This document shows positions 1 to 7,703 of a DNA stretch of 61,791 nucleotides, in pieces (the stretch's first letter is position 1; each line of letters opens with the position of its first letter). The position numbers and the translations under genes were made by a program. The notes under the pieces are model-generated. The model was not told where the DNA came from, did not search any database, and saw only the letters and a list, made by a program, of their open reading frames with translations. The stretch comes from Selenomonas sp. (lineage in GTDB: Bacteria; Bacillota_C; Negativicutes; Selenomonadales; Selenomonadaceae), in NCBI RefSeq assembly GCF_024699275.1, contig NZ_JAILPX010000111.1:1-61791 (forward strand), in the 5' to 3' direction.

Positions 1-122
1 GCCTCAACAGCGTCGAGAACACGACGGGAAGCAGTGCGTACACGGGACTTCTCAGCAGCGTTCTTCGCACGGCGCTTAGCGTCAGATTTTACACTAAGAA
101 TAGATGCTTTAATATTCGGCAA
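1..122 (-). CDS. rpsT: 30S ribosomal protein S20 (C-terminal part outside the window)
   Basis: S20 is a primary 16S rRNA-binding protein of the small subunit. The 40 visible residues begin MPNIKASILSVKSDAKRRAK and continue with a Lys/Arg/Ala-rich helix (KNAAEKSRVRT), which is the normal S20 N-terminus. The start is a TTG codon at 122-120, preceded on the minus strand by a GGGGGGTG Shine-Dalgarno-like run; the family's MPNIK start supports it over an in-frame GTG four codons upstream. The gene runs off the left edge, so the C-terminus cannot be judged. It is divergent from lepA, a common arrangement in Firmicutes. Confidence 0.93.
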   Translation of the reverse strand, partial: MPNIKASILSVKSDAKRRAKNAAEKSRVRTASRRVLDAVE

Positions 123-217
123 GTAGTTCACCCCCCTCAATCGATTCGTTACCTAGCTATTTTAGCACGCCCGTTTTCAAAATGCAATAGTTTTTTTCCG
201 TTCATGCGGTTATATTA

Positions 218-247
218 TTGCAGGGGAGGGGGAAAATGGAGTATAAT
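218..247 (+). promoter_or_regulatory. Candidate sigma-70 promoter of lepA
   Basis: TTGCAG (218-223) and TATAAT (242-247) are separated by 18 bp and lie about 40 bp upstream of the lepA start, in the rpsT-lepA divergent gap. This is a sequence match only. Confidence 0.55.
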
Positions 248-285
248 GTCATTTATATGGATAGAACAGGGAAAGGAAAATGACG

Positions 286-2082
286 ATGCAGAATAAGCAT
301 ATTCGCAATTTCTCGATTATCGCCCATATTGACCACGGCAAATCGACCATTGCGGACCGACTGATTGAATATACAGGTACGTTGACCCAGCGGGAAATGG
401 AAGCGCAGGTTCTGGACAATATGGATTTGGAACGGGAGCGGGGCATTACCATCAAGGCGCAGACTGTGCGTTTGGACTACAAGGGCAAGGATGGGGAGAT
501 GTATCAGTTAAATCTGATTGATACTCCGGGCCATGTGGATTTCACCTATGAGGTTTCCCGTAGTCTGGCAGCCTGTGAAGGAGCATTACTGGTGGTGGAC
601 GCAGCCCAGGGGGTTGAGGCCCAGACCCTGGCTAATGTCTATATGGCGCTGGAAAACGATTTGGAAATCGTGCCAGTAATCAATAAGATTGATTTGCCCA
701 GCGCTGACCCGGATCGGGTGAAGGAAGAAATCGAAAATACCATTGGCCTTGATGCTACAGATGCAGTGTTGGCTTCGGCTAAGACCGGCATTGGCATTGA
801 GGAAATCCTTGATGCCATTGTGGAGCGGATTCCGGCACCGGAAGGCGATGAAAATGCGCCTTTGCAGGCGTTGATTTTTGATTCCTTTTTTGACTCCTAT
901 AAGGGGGTTATTGCCCATGTACGGGTGAAGCAGGGAAAAATCAAGAAGGGCATGCGCCTTAAGATGATGGCCACGGGGAAGACCTTTGAGGTCACGGATG
1001 TGGGTTGCTTCAAGCCGCAGCCTGTGGATGTGGGCGAGCTGAATCTGGGAGAAGTTGGCTTTGTGGCTGGTTCCCTTAAAGATGTCCGCGATGTGCGGGT
1101 AGGCGATACCATTACCTTTGCGGACAATCCTGCCTCCGAGCCGCTGCCTGGATATCGTGGGGTAACTCCCATGGTATACTGTGGCCTTTATCCGGTGGAA
1201 AGTGCGGATTATGACAACCTCAAAGACGCACTGGAAAAGATGCAGATTAACGATGCAGCCTTGGTTTTTGAACCGGAGACTTCCGTGGCACTGGGCTTTG
1301 GCTTCCGCTGTGGCTTCTTAGGGCTTTTGCATATGGATGTCATTCAGGAACGGCTGGAACGGGAGTATCATCTGAAACTGATAACCACGGCGCCATCGGT
1401 TATCTATCATGTATTCAAGACGGATGGCACCTTGCTGAATGTCAGCAATCCGGCGGAATTGCCTCCTCAGACGGAGATTGAGCATATTGAGGAACCCTTC
1501 GTGAAGGCTACGGTGATTGTGCCCAATGACTTTGTGGGGGCGGTTATGGAGATTTCTCAGGACAAGCGGGGCGTGTTCAAGAATATGGATTATCTGGATA
1601 CCAATCGGGTAATGATTACCTATCATATTCCCCTCAATGAGATTATCTTTGATTATTTTGACCGGTTGAAATCTGCAACGAAGGGATATGCTTCACTGGA
1701 TTATGAGCTGGCGGATTATCAGCCATCCCAGCTGGTGAAGGTGGATATCCTCCTAAACGGCGATCCTGTGGATGCTCTGTCTACTATTGTGCACAAGGAC
1801 AGGGCCCAGGGCCGGGGACGTCAGCTGGCTTCTAAACTCAAGGAAATCATTCCCCAGCAGATGTTTGAGATTCCCATTCAGGCGGCAATTGGCTCTAAGG
1901 TCATCGCTCGAGAAAATGTCCGGGCCCGGCGTAAGGATGTTTTGGCCAAGTGTTATGGCGGTGATATTTCACGTAAGCGCAAACTGCTGGAAAAACAGAA
2001 AGAAGGCAAGAAGCGCATGAAGGCAGTGGGGAGTGTTGAGGTGCCCCAGGAAGCCTTTATGGCCATCTTGAAGATTGATTAA
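286..2082 (+). CDS. lepA: Elongation factor 4 (LepA), ribosomal back-translocase GTPase
   Basis: Translational GTPase of 598 aa, the usual length for LepA. Visible motifs are G1 (AHIDHGKST), the switch region with [11 protein letters not shown]3 (DTPGH) and G4 (NKID). Domain II, the EF-G-like domains III and V, and the LepA-specific C-terminal domain (ending [17 protein letters not shown]) follow. An ATG six bases earlier (280) is possible, but the GGAAAGG ribosome-binding site sits only about 3 nt from it and 8-9 nt from 286, so 286 is preferred. The gene is followed 17 nt later by hemW, so the two probably share a transcript. Confidence 0.97.
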   Translation: MQNKHIRNFSIIAHIDHGKSTIADRLIEYTGTLTQREMEAQVLDNMDLERERGITIKAQTVRLDYKGKDGEMYQLNLIDTPGHVDFTYEVSRSLAACEGALLVVDAAQGVEAQTLANVYMALENDLEIVPVINKIDLPSADPDRVKEEIENTIGLDATDAVLASAKTGIGIEEILDAIVERIPAPEGDENAPLQALIFDSFFDSYKGVIAHVRVKQGKIKKGMRLKMMATGKTFEVTDVGCFKPQPVDVGELNLGEVGFVAGSLKDVRDVRVGDTITFADNPASEPLPGYRGVTPMVYCGLYPVESADYDNLKDALEKMQINDAALVFEPETSVALGFGFRCGFLGLLHMDVIQERLEREYHLKLITTAPSVIYHVFKTDGTLLNVSNPAELPPQTEIEHIEEPFVKATVIVPNDFVGAVMEISQDKRGVFKNMDYLDTNRVMITYHIPLNEIIFDYFDRLKSATKGYASLDYELADYQPSQLVKVDILLNGDPVDALSTIVHKDRAQGRGRQLASKLKEIIPQQMFEIPIQAAIGSKVIARENVRARRKDVLAKCYGGDISRKRKLLEKQKEGKKRMKAVGSVEVPQEAFMAILKID

Positions 2083-2099
2083 GATAAGGATGTATGATT

Positions 2100-3239
2100 A
2101 TGCAATGGGGTGTTTATATTCACATTCCCTTTTGCCGTCAGAAATGTTTCTATTGTGATTTTCCTTCCTATGCAGGACAGGAAAATCTTATGGAAGCCTA
2201 TGTGGAGGCCCTGTGTCAGCAAGTGAGGATACAGGGCCTTTCTTATCGGCAAAGATGGGGGCGGCCGGCAACCATATATATGGGTGGTGGTACCCCGACT
2301 GCCCTGCCAAGGCCACTGATGGCAAGGTTATTGACGGTGGTGGGGGAAATCTTTGGTGAAGGATTTGACGAATTTACTGTAGAGTGCAATCCGGGAACGG
2401 TGGACGCAGATTTTTTCCAAGTCCTGCGGGGAGGGGGCGTCAATCGCTTGAGTTTTGGCGTCCAAAGTTTTCAAGATGAACTGCTTCAAAGGATCGGCCG
2501 CATTCATAGCAAGGATGAGGCGATTGTGGCAGTGGAGGGCGCGCAAAAGGCGGGCTTTAGCAATATCAGTGTGGATTTAATGTATGGTCTGCCAGGACAA
2601 CGTCTGTCTGACCTGCAAGCCAGCGTGGTGCAGGTTCAGGCGTTGGCTGTTCCCCATATTTCCATTTACGGTTTACAGGTGGAAGCCGGGACGGTTTTTG
2701 GCAAGCTTTCTGAGCAGGGACGGTTGGTTCTTCCCACAGAAGAAGAGTCAGAGGCCATGTATGACTATATGACCACAAAGTTGCCCCAGCTTGGCTATGA
2801 GCGTTATGAGGTGTCGAATTTTGCCCGAAGGGGATGGGCGAGCAGGCATAATCAAAGTTATTGGCAGGATGTGCCTTATCTGGGGCTGGGGGCGGCGGCC
2901 CATTCTTATTTGGCGGGGAAGCGCTATGCTGCTGTGGCATCTATTGGTGATTACATCGCTGGCATAGAGGAAAATGGGGAAGTATGGTCTTTGGAGGAAG
3001 AACCTACATTGGAACATGCGATGGAGGAGTTTGCCTTTCTGGCGCTGCGTACGACAACCGGTCTTTCCCGACGGGTCTTTGCCCAGAAATTTCAACGGAA
3101 TCTGGATGCGGTTTATGGGAAGGTTATGGCGGAGTTGGCCCAAAAGGGATTGTTGCAGGTGGATGACGAAGGTTGTCGCTTGACGGAAAAGGGGTTCAAA
3201 TATGGAAATTTAGCCTTTACTGAATTCATTTTGGATTGA
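2100..3239 (+). CDS. hemW: HemW-type radical SAM protein (heme chaperone, coproporphyrinogen oxidase-like)
   Basis: 379-aa member of the HemN/HemW family. The radical SAM cluster motif is C12-x3-C16-x2-C19 within IHIPFCRQKCFYCDF. It is followed by the glycine-rich SAM-binding GGGTPT, the QSFQ segment and the C-terminal HemW winged-helix region. The early CxxxCxxC without the extra HemN N-terminal extension points to HemW, a heme-binding chaperone, rather than oxygen-independent coproporphyrinogen oxidase. An in-frame ATG at 2094 exists, but AAGGA lies 9 nt from 2100 and only 3 nt from 2094. The lepA-hemW order is typical for Firmicutes. Confidence 0.93.
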   Translation: MQWGVYIHIPFCRQKCFYCDFPSYAGQENLMEAYVEALCQQVRIQGLSYRQRWGRPATIYMGGGTPTALPRPLMARLLTVVGEIFGEGFDEFTVECNPGTVDADFFQVLRGGGVNRLSFGVQSFQDELLQRIGRIHSKDEAIVAVEGAQKAGFSNISVDLMYGLPGQRLSDLQASVVQVQALAVPHISIYGLQVEAGTVFGKLSEQGRLVLPTEEESEAMYDYMTTKLPQLGYERYEVSNFARRGWASRHNQSYWQDVPYLGLGAAAHSYLAGKRYAAVASIGDYIAGIEENGEVWSLEEEPTLEHAMEEFAFLALRTTTGLSRRVFAQKFQRNLDAVYGKVMAELAQKGLLQVDDEGCRLTEKGFKYGNLAFTEFILD

Positions 3240-3253
3240 AGGTGTAGTATAAT
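3225..3253 (+). promoter_or_regulatory. Possible promoter for the deacetylase gene
   Basis: A perfect TATAAT (3248-3253) has a weak -35 (TTCATT, 3225-3230) at 17 bp spacing, overlapping the 3' end of hemW. The -10 match is good and the -35 poor. Confidence 0.4.
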
Positions 3254-3292
3254 AGAAGCGTTGAGTGATTGGAAGCAGCAATGGGAGGCGCA

Positions 3293-4198
3293 ATGCAGGT
3301 GGATCGAAATAAGCTGGCCAGGGTTGTCGGCATCCTAGTATTTTTGATTTTGCTGGGTGGTGTTGTGGGAGCTGCCTGGCAGGCCAGAGTACGGGCTACG
3401 GAGCCGGCAGAGCAGGAACCGGAGCCAGGGGTGGAATCTTCAGCCTATACCTTGGCTAAAGGCGATTATAGCAATCTCACCGATGAGAATATCCATTTGG
3501 ATCAGCCCGTCTATGATCGGTACACCTTGAAACAGCGGTTGGAAAAAGGACTGCCGACTATGTTGCCGGCGTTAACCCATTACACGGCTGAGAAGGTGGC
3601 TTATCTGACGTTTGATGATGGCCCGGATGATGTCAATACCCCGGCTATTTTAGATGTGCTCAAGGCCAAGGGCGTTCATGGAACCTTCTATGTGCTGGGG
3701 AGCATGGTGGAGAAAAATCCAGAAGTATTAAAGCGGATTTTTGCTGAAGGACATGCCATTGGAAATCACAGTTATGACCACGATTATCATCGACTCTATC
3801 AAAATAAGGAAAGCTTTGTAGAGGAGATGGAACAGACAGAAGAGGCAATTTTCAAGGTAATCGGGATGCGTCCCTTTATCATCCGTGCTCCGGGAGGAAC
3901 AGTGGGAATGTTCACGGCTGATTATTATGAGCATCTGAATCTTTTGGGCTATGTGGAACATGACTGGAATGTGCTCACGGAGGATGCAACGGCTGAACGA
4001 CCATCCGCTGAAAAGCAGATTGCCTATATCGACAGGCGGGCAGCAGGACATCTTAAGGACAATATGGCCCTTGTCCTCATGCATTGCAATGGCGGCAAGG
4101 AAGAAACTGTACGGGCGTTGCCGGGGATTATCGATAACCTCAGGGCCAAGGGGTATCGTTTTGGCGTGGTGACCCCAATTACGCCGCAGCCGTGGTAA
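3293..4198 (+). CDS. Polysaccharide deacetylase family protein (CE4, NodB fold), membrane-anchored
   Basis: 301-aa protein with an N-terminal membrane segment (about residues 10-30) and a NodB/CE4 domain. CE4 motif 1 is visible as TFDDGPDD and motif 2 as HAIGNHSYDH (metal-binding His pair). A later RAPGG matches motif 3, and LMHCNGG supplies the catalytic His near the C-terminus. The family removes N- or O-acetyl groups from peptidoglycan or other polysaccharides outside the inner membrane. GGGAGG just upstream favours ATG 3293; ATG 3281 or TTG 3269 are alternatives. The serine hydrolase that follows suggests a role in cell-wall maintenance; the exact substrate is unknown. Confidence 0.88.
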   Translation: MQVDRNKLARVVGILVFLILLGGVVGAAWQARVRATEPAEQEPEPGVESSAYTLAKGDYSNLTDENIHLDQPVYDRYTLKQRLEKGLPTMLPALTHYTAEKVAYLTFDDGPDDVNTPAILDVLKAKGVHGTFYVLGSMVEKNPEVLKRIFAEGHAIGNHSYDHDYHRLYQNKESFVEEMEQTEEAIFKVIGMRPFIIRAPGGTVGMFTADYYEHLNLLGYVEHDWNVLTEDATAERPSAEKQIAYIDRRAAGHLKDNMALVLMHCNGGKEETVRALPGIIDNLRAKGYRFGVVTPITPQPW

Positions 4199-4235
4199 TG
4201 GTCTTATTCGGAACAGAGTTAGGAAAAGGACGGTT

Positions 4236-5186
4236 ATGCAGTCTTTGACGATTAAACGGATAATTACTTTTTTTTGTGTCCTTGGGGTTCTAGAAGTTGG
4301 GGGGCTGTTGTCAGCGGCGCTTTGGCTTCACCACGATGATAAGACATCAGCGGCTCAAGCGGCAGAAAACAGGGATTACCATACAGGTTCCGGTCCGTTG
4401 AGTCCGCGGGCGGCGGATGAGGGGCAGCTCTATGCCCATACGGCTAAGATCATTGGCGACAGCAAGAATCAGATGTCGGTGTATTTCTTGCGTCCCAATC
4501 GGGAAATTGAGCCCTTTATCTACAATGGAAAGGCCATGTCACCTGCCAGTATGGTCAAGCTCTTTATCATGGCTAAGGCCATGCAGGATGTTCATGATGG
4601 TAAATTGTCTTTGGATGAAAAGCTGACCATCCAGCAAAAGAATGTGGTAGGTGGTGCGGGGCGGACTACTTGGTATGATGTGGGGGAGAAACGTACCATC
4701 CGGGAACTGATTACCGCGATGATTGTCGACAGCGATAATACCACTACCAATATGCTGATTGACCGGCTGGGGCTGAAGGACATCAACGCTTATCTGTCTC
4801 AGCAGGGGTATAAGGATACTGTGGTGGGGCATAAGATGATGCTCAGCAATCGGGGCAGGAAAAACCTTTCCTCTGTGCGGGATATTGGTCGGTTATTGTC
4901 CAGGCTCTATTATCATCAGCTTGTTGGTGAGGACGAGGATGGGTTCATGCTGGATATTCTAAAAAAACAGCATGATCAGGAATGCTTTCCTGCAGCTTTG
5001 CCTGGGCATGAAATTGCCCATAAGACTGGTGAAGTTACCGGCGTTTATGCCGATGGCGGGATTATTTTCGGAAAATGCGAGGACTGTATTCTGGTCTTAA
5101 TTAATAATGGGACCGAGGGACGTGCTAAGACCATTGACCAGATGCAGCAATTGGCTCAATATTATGTGCAAACCATGGAACATTGA
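4236..5186 (+). CDS. Serine hydrolase of the class A beta-lactamase / penicillin-binding fold
   Basis: 316 aa with an N-terminal signal anchor (about residues 8-30). Catalytic motifs of the fold are present: S105-x-x-K108 (ASMVK), S166-D-N168 and K263-T-G265. I do not see the omega-loop ExxLN glutamate of true class A beta-lactamases between SDN and KTG, so deacylation of beta-lactams is doubtful. A peptidase or hydrolase acting on cell-wall peptides fits better. AAAGGA 7 nt upstream supports the start. It lies 37 nt after the deacetylase gene and is closed by a strong terminator. Annotation as a resistance gene would not be justified. Confidence 0.8.
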   Translation: MQSLTIKRIITFFCVLGVLEVGGLLSAALWLHHDDKTSAAQAAENRDYHTGSGPLSPRAADEGQLYAHTAKIIGDSKNQMSVYFLRPNREIEPFIYNGKAMSPASMVKLFIMAKAMQDVHDGKLSLDEKLTIQQKNVVGGAGRTTWYDVGEKRTIRELITAMIVDSDNTTTNMLIDRLGLKDINAYLSQQGYKDTVVGHKMMLSNRGRKNLSSVRDIGRLLSRLYYHQLVGEDEDGFMLDILKKQHDQECFPAALPGHEIAHKTGEVTGVYADGGIIFGKCEDCILVLINNGTEGRAKTIDQMQQLAQYYVQTMEH

Positions 5187-5193
5187 GAATAAA

Positions 5194-5238
5194 TGCAAAA
5201 AAGTTGACAAGTCAATCTGACTTGTCAACTTTTTTGCA
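5194..5238. terminator. Strong bidirectional intrinsic terminator
   Basis: A perfect 21-bp inverted repeat (5194-5214 with 5218-5238) has a 3-nt loop and A- and T-tracts at both ends. It lies between the serine hydrolase gene and the convergent small peptide gene, and can stop transcription from both sides. Confidence 0.92.
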
Positions 5239-5284
5239 GGTTTTTTTGTGTTTGTTATGGAATTATAAGAGTATAGTTGCTTTT

Positions 5285-5461
5285 TTACTGGTTTAGTGGC
5301 TTGTGGGGGATGGGACCGCCGGCAGCGGCGAGGTTGTCCAATTCGTCCCAGGTGAGTTCCTGTTTCTGGGAACGGATTTCGAAGAGATGTTCCTTGAGAT
5401 TATCTTTTACCTTGCTGAAGCGGGAGAAATCCGTATCCTGCAGTTGTTTTTCGATGGTCAT
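5285..5461 (-). CDS. 58-aa double-glycine precursor-like peptide, divergent from the export operon
   Basis: Small gene found by reading the minus strand. It encodes 58 aa starting MTIEKQLQDTDFSRF and ending with DELDNLAAAGG followed by PIPHKPLNQ. A charged, probably helical 49-residue leader ends in AAAGG, leaving a 9-residue tail. The segment KQEL-x(2)-DELDNLA-GG resembles the end of the first precursor leader of this island (KQELDEETMENVAGG). AGGAG lies 9 nt upstream of the ATG. An overlapping ATG five bases upstream reads only Met-Thr-stop. It is divergent from the exporter and convergent with the terminator at 5194-5238. It could be another export substrate or an unrelated small protein; export is inference. 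Confidence 0.62.
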   Translation of the reverse strand: MTIEKQLQDTDFSRFSKVKDNLKEHLFEIRSQKQELTWDELDNLAAAGGPIPHKPLNQ

Positions 5462-5474
5462 GTCATGTCACTCC

Positions 5475-5512
5475 TATCTTTTAGTCGTATGTTTATTTTA
5501 CCATAACATACG
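5475..5512. promoter_or_regulatory. Divergent control region: 8-bp palindrome over an extended -10, plus motif shared with the precursor operon
   Basis: CGTATGTT (5486-5493) and AACATACG (5505-5512) form a perfect inverted repeat. Between them, on the minus strand, lies TGG-TAAAAT (5503-5495), an extended -10 for the 58-aa peptide gene, so the palindrome could be an operator. The stretch 5475-5495 (TATCTT..AG.CGTATGT.TA) recurs at 13272-13290 upstream of the first precursor gene. A possible + strand promoter for the exporter is TTGGAC (5514-5519) with TTTATA (5538-5543), 18 bp apart. Confidence 0.45.
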
Positions 5513-5572
5513 ATTGGACAGGTAGGATATTACAAAATTTATACATATGGGGAGAAGTTTGGGGATTTTTTT

Positions 5573-6736
5573 ATGAAAATTTATTTTTATCTTGGTATGG
5601 GTATCATCATTACATTGATTGTTGGGCTTTTAGGTTATGGGGTGTATCTGAATCAGCGAGGAGAAAATGAGATAACGCAGCGGATGGAAAATCATAAACT
5701 GCCCTTGTCGGGGCAGGTCGTGGGGGAACGGGATGTCCAGGCAATGATTGAACTGGATTTAATCAATCTGTATGCTGAACAGATGACCGATGTGATTGCC
5801 TTGGAAAACGGCCGGGTGGCACAGGCCTTTGTGGAAAAAAACAGCCGTGTAACGGCGGGAATGCCCATCGTTCAGTTGATGGATGAGGATATTTCACTCA
5901 AGCTCAAGCAAGCGGATAGCGATATTTTGGAAGCGGAAGCCCAGCTGGTGAAGGCTCGTAATTCCTACAATCGCTACAGTCAGCTGGTGAGCTCCAGGGC
6001 CATATCCCTGGAAAAGTACGATGAAGCGGCTGCTGCTTATAAGGCGGCTCAGGCCCGTCTGGCCAATTATGAAACCCAGAAGGAACAGTTACAGGTGCGT
6101 CAGTCCCGGCAGGTGGTCACATCTCCCATCGATGGGGAAGTGCTGACCCTTTATCTCGCCCAGGGGGCCTATGTGACAGCAGGAACTGCTGTGGCGCTGG
6201 TGGGGGATTTTTCCCATTTGCGTTTCGTTGTGCCTGCTAAGGATGAATACGCACGTTATGTTCAGGAAGGGGATGAATTGGAATTAACCCTCGCCAGCGG
6301 CGAAAGTATGGAGAAATCCTATGGCGCCCGGTTCTCGCCGGGAAATCTCGGTGAGGGACAGGTCTTTAAAGCCCGGTTGGTCAAGATTACACCGAATTTG
6401 AATGAGCCGGCGGCTATGCGGCAGTTGACCTGGGAAGTCGATAATCAAGTCGGTCTGTTGGAGCCTGGTGCTTATAGCAAGGTTTGCCTGCGCTCGCCCA
6501 TAGCATATCATTGCCTGGCGGTGCCTTTTGCGGCCTTTACCGATGAAAATCGGGACCAGGTATCTGTGGTAGATGAGAATGGCTGTCTGGCTACGCGCAA
6601 GGTAAAGACCGGAATAAATGATGGTGAATACATGGAAATCCTTTCCGGACTGCAGGCTGGGGATGTGGTGATTACGGCAGATACAGATGGAATGGCCGAG
6701 GGAACACCTGTAGAAATTGTACTGGAGGATAATTGA
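5573..6736 (+). CDS. Periplasmic adaptor (membrane fusion) protein of an export system
   Basis: 387 aa with one N-terminal membrane segment (about residues 5-25), then the membrane-fusion architecture. A biotinyl-lipoyl half precedes a coiled-coil hairpin rich in Ala, Glu and Lys (about residues 105-180). The second lipoyl half (TSPIDGEVLTLYLAQGAYV) and a beta-barrel domain follow. It looks like an RND/MacA-type adaptor rather than a classic HlyD. It opens an operon of two adaptors and two ABC transporters with minimal gaps, so it probably bridges the inner-membrane transporter to an outer-membrane exit. No TolC-like gene is present in the window. Confidence 0.82.
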   Translation: MKIYFYLGMGIIITLIVGLLGYGVYLNQRGENEITQRMENHKLPLSGQVVGERDVQAMIELDLINLYAEQMTDVIALENGRVAQAFVEKNSRVTAGMPIVQLMDEDISLKLKQADSDILEAEAQLVKARNSYNRYSQLVSSRAISLEKYDEAAAAYKAAQARLANYETQKEQLQVRQSRQVVTSPIDGEVLTLYLAQGAYVTAGTAVALVGDFSHLRFVVPAKDEYARYVQEGDELELTLASGESMEKSYGARFSPGNLGEGQVFKARLVKITPNLNEPAAMRQLTWEVDNQVGLLEPGAYSKVCLRSPIAYHCLAVPFAAFTDENRDQVSVVDENGCLATRKVKTGINDGEYMEILSGLQAGDVVITADTDGMAEGTPVEIVLEDN

Positions 6737-6738
6737 CC

Positions 6739-7698
6739 ATGGCAGATGGAAGTAAGATTTTCAGCCGGGCGGCTTTGGATAAACTGCGTTCTCCGGACAG
6801 ATTGGATATGCTTTTGCCCATTACCACTCCTATCGGGTGGATGTCTTTATTGGCAATCGGGCTCTTGATGATATCGGTGATCCTGTGGTCAATATTCGGC
6901 TCCTTCACAGTGCGGGCCGATGGCATGGGGATGATTCTGGATTCAGGTGGTGTAGCGACGGTCACCCATGTGGCAGGTGGGAAGGTTTCCCATATCTATG
7001 TACGTCCCGGTGATGAGGTCAAGCGGGGGGAATTGATTGCCCGTTTGGAGCAGGCAGAGCAGTCCGCCGATACCAATATGGCCCAGTACGGCCCACAGCT
7101 GGCCGCTAATATGCGGGATACCGCCAGCCGGGTATATCAGTATAAAGCCAAGCTTCATCAGCAGGTGGCTGCTCAGGATGTAATCAGCGATTACGATGGC
7201 ATTGTAGAGGAGATTATGGTACGCAAGGGCAGTGTGATTGGCAGTGGCAGTCCTCTTTGTACCGTTCGCCTGCCCCAAAAACGCAGCGATTTGACTGGCG
7301 TTATGTACGTTCCAGTGGACAAGGGAAAGCGCATTGAGCCGGGACAGACCATCCAATTGGTACCCAATGGCGTAGATGTTCAGGAATCAGGCAGCCTGAT
7401 TGGTGTGGTGCGTTCGGTATCCAATTATCCTGTAACCCTGAAGTCCGTTGAGCAACAGGTAAGCAATCCGGAGCTGGCGCAATGGCTGGTAGCCAGCGGG
7501 CAGGGAGCAGTGCGGGAGGTAAGATTTGCGCTGGTAAAGGATGAAAGCAATCCTTCTGGCTACCTTTGGACTTCTTTTGTGGGGGAGCATAAGCCCATCA
7601 CACCAGGCAGTTCCTGCACGGGCTCCATCGTCATTGAGCGCCGGCCGCCAATAGAAAAAGTGTTTTATAAGATCAGCCAGTGGCTGCGGAATAGGTGA
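6739..7698 (+). CDS. NHLP/NHLM-type secretion protein (HlyD-family adaptor)
   Basis: 319 aa with a membrane segment at about residues 30-55 and paired lipoyl-like motifs: GKVSHIYVRPGDEVKRGELI and, later, SDYDGIVEEIMVRKGSVIG. Only a short helical region lies between them. This short HlyD form next to a C39 ABC transporter and a second ABC protein is the hallmark of NHLP-type peptide export clusters. GGAGG (6724-6728) is 10 nt from ATG 6739 but only 4 nt from a TTG at 6733, so ATG is preferred. The stop overlaps the start region of the next gene, indicating translational coupling. Confidence 0.85.
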   Translation: MADGSKIFSRAALDKLRSPDRLDMLLPITTPIGWMSLLAIGLLMISVILWSIFGSFTVRADGMGMILDSGGVATVTHVAGGKVSHIYVRPGDEVKRGELIARLEQAEQSADTNMAQYGPQLAANMRDTASRVYQYKAKLHQQVAAQDVISDYDGIVEEIMVRKGSVIGSGSPLCTVRLPQKRSDLTGVMYVPVDKGKRIEPGQTIQLVPNGVDVQESGSLIGVVRSVSNYPVTLKSVEQQVSNPELAQWLVASGQGAVREVRFALVKDESNPSGYLWTSFVGEHKPITPGSSCTGSIVIERRPPIEKVFYKISQWLRNR

Positions 7699-7703
7699 GT
7701 CAT

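Noticed and set aside
4236..5186. Beta-lactam resistance gene
   Set aside because: The SxxK, SDN and KTG motifs fit the fold, but the omega-loop ExxLN glutamate of class A enzymes is not visible, so resistance cannot be claimed.
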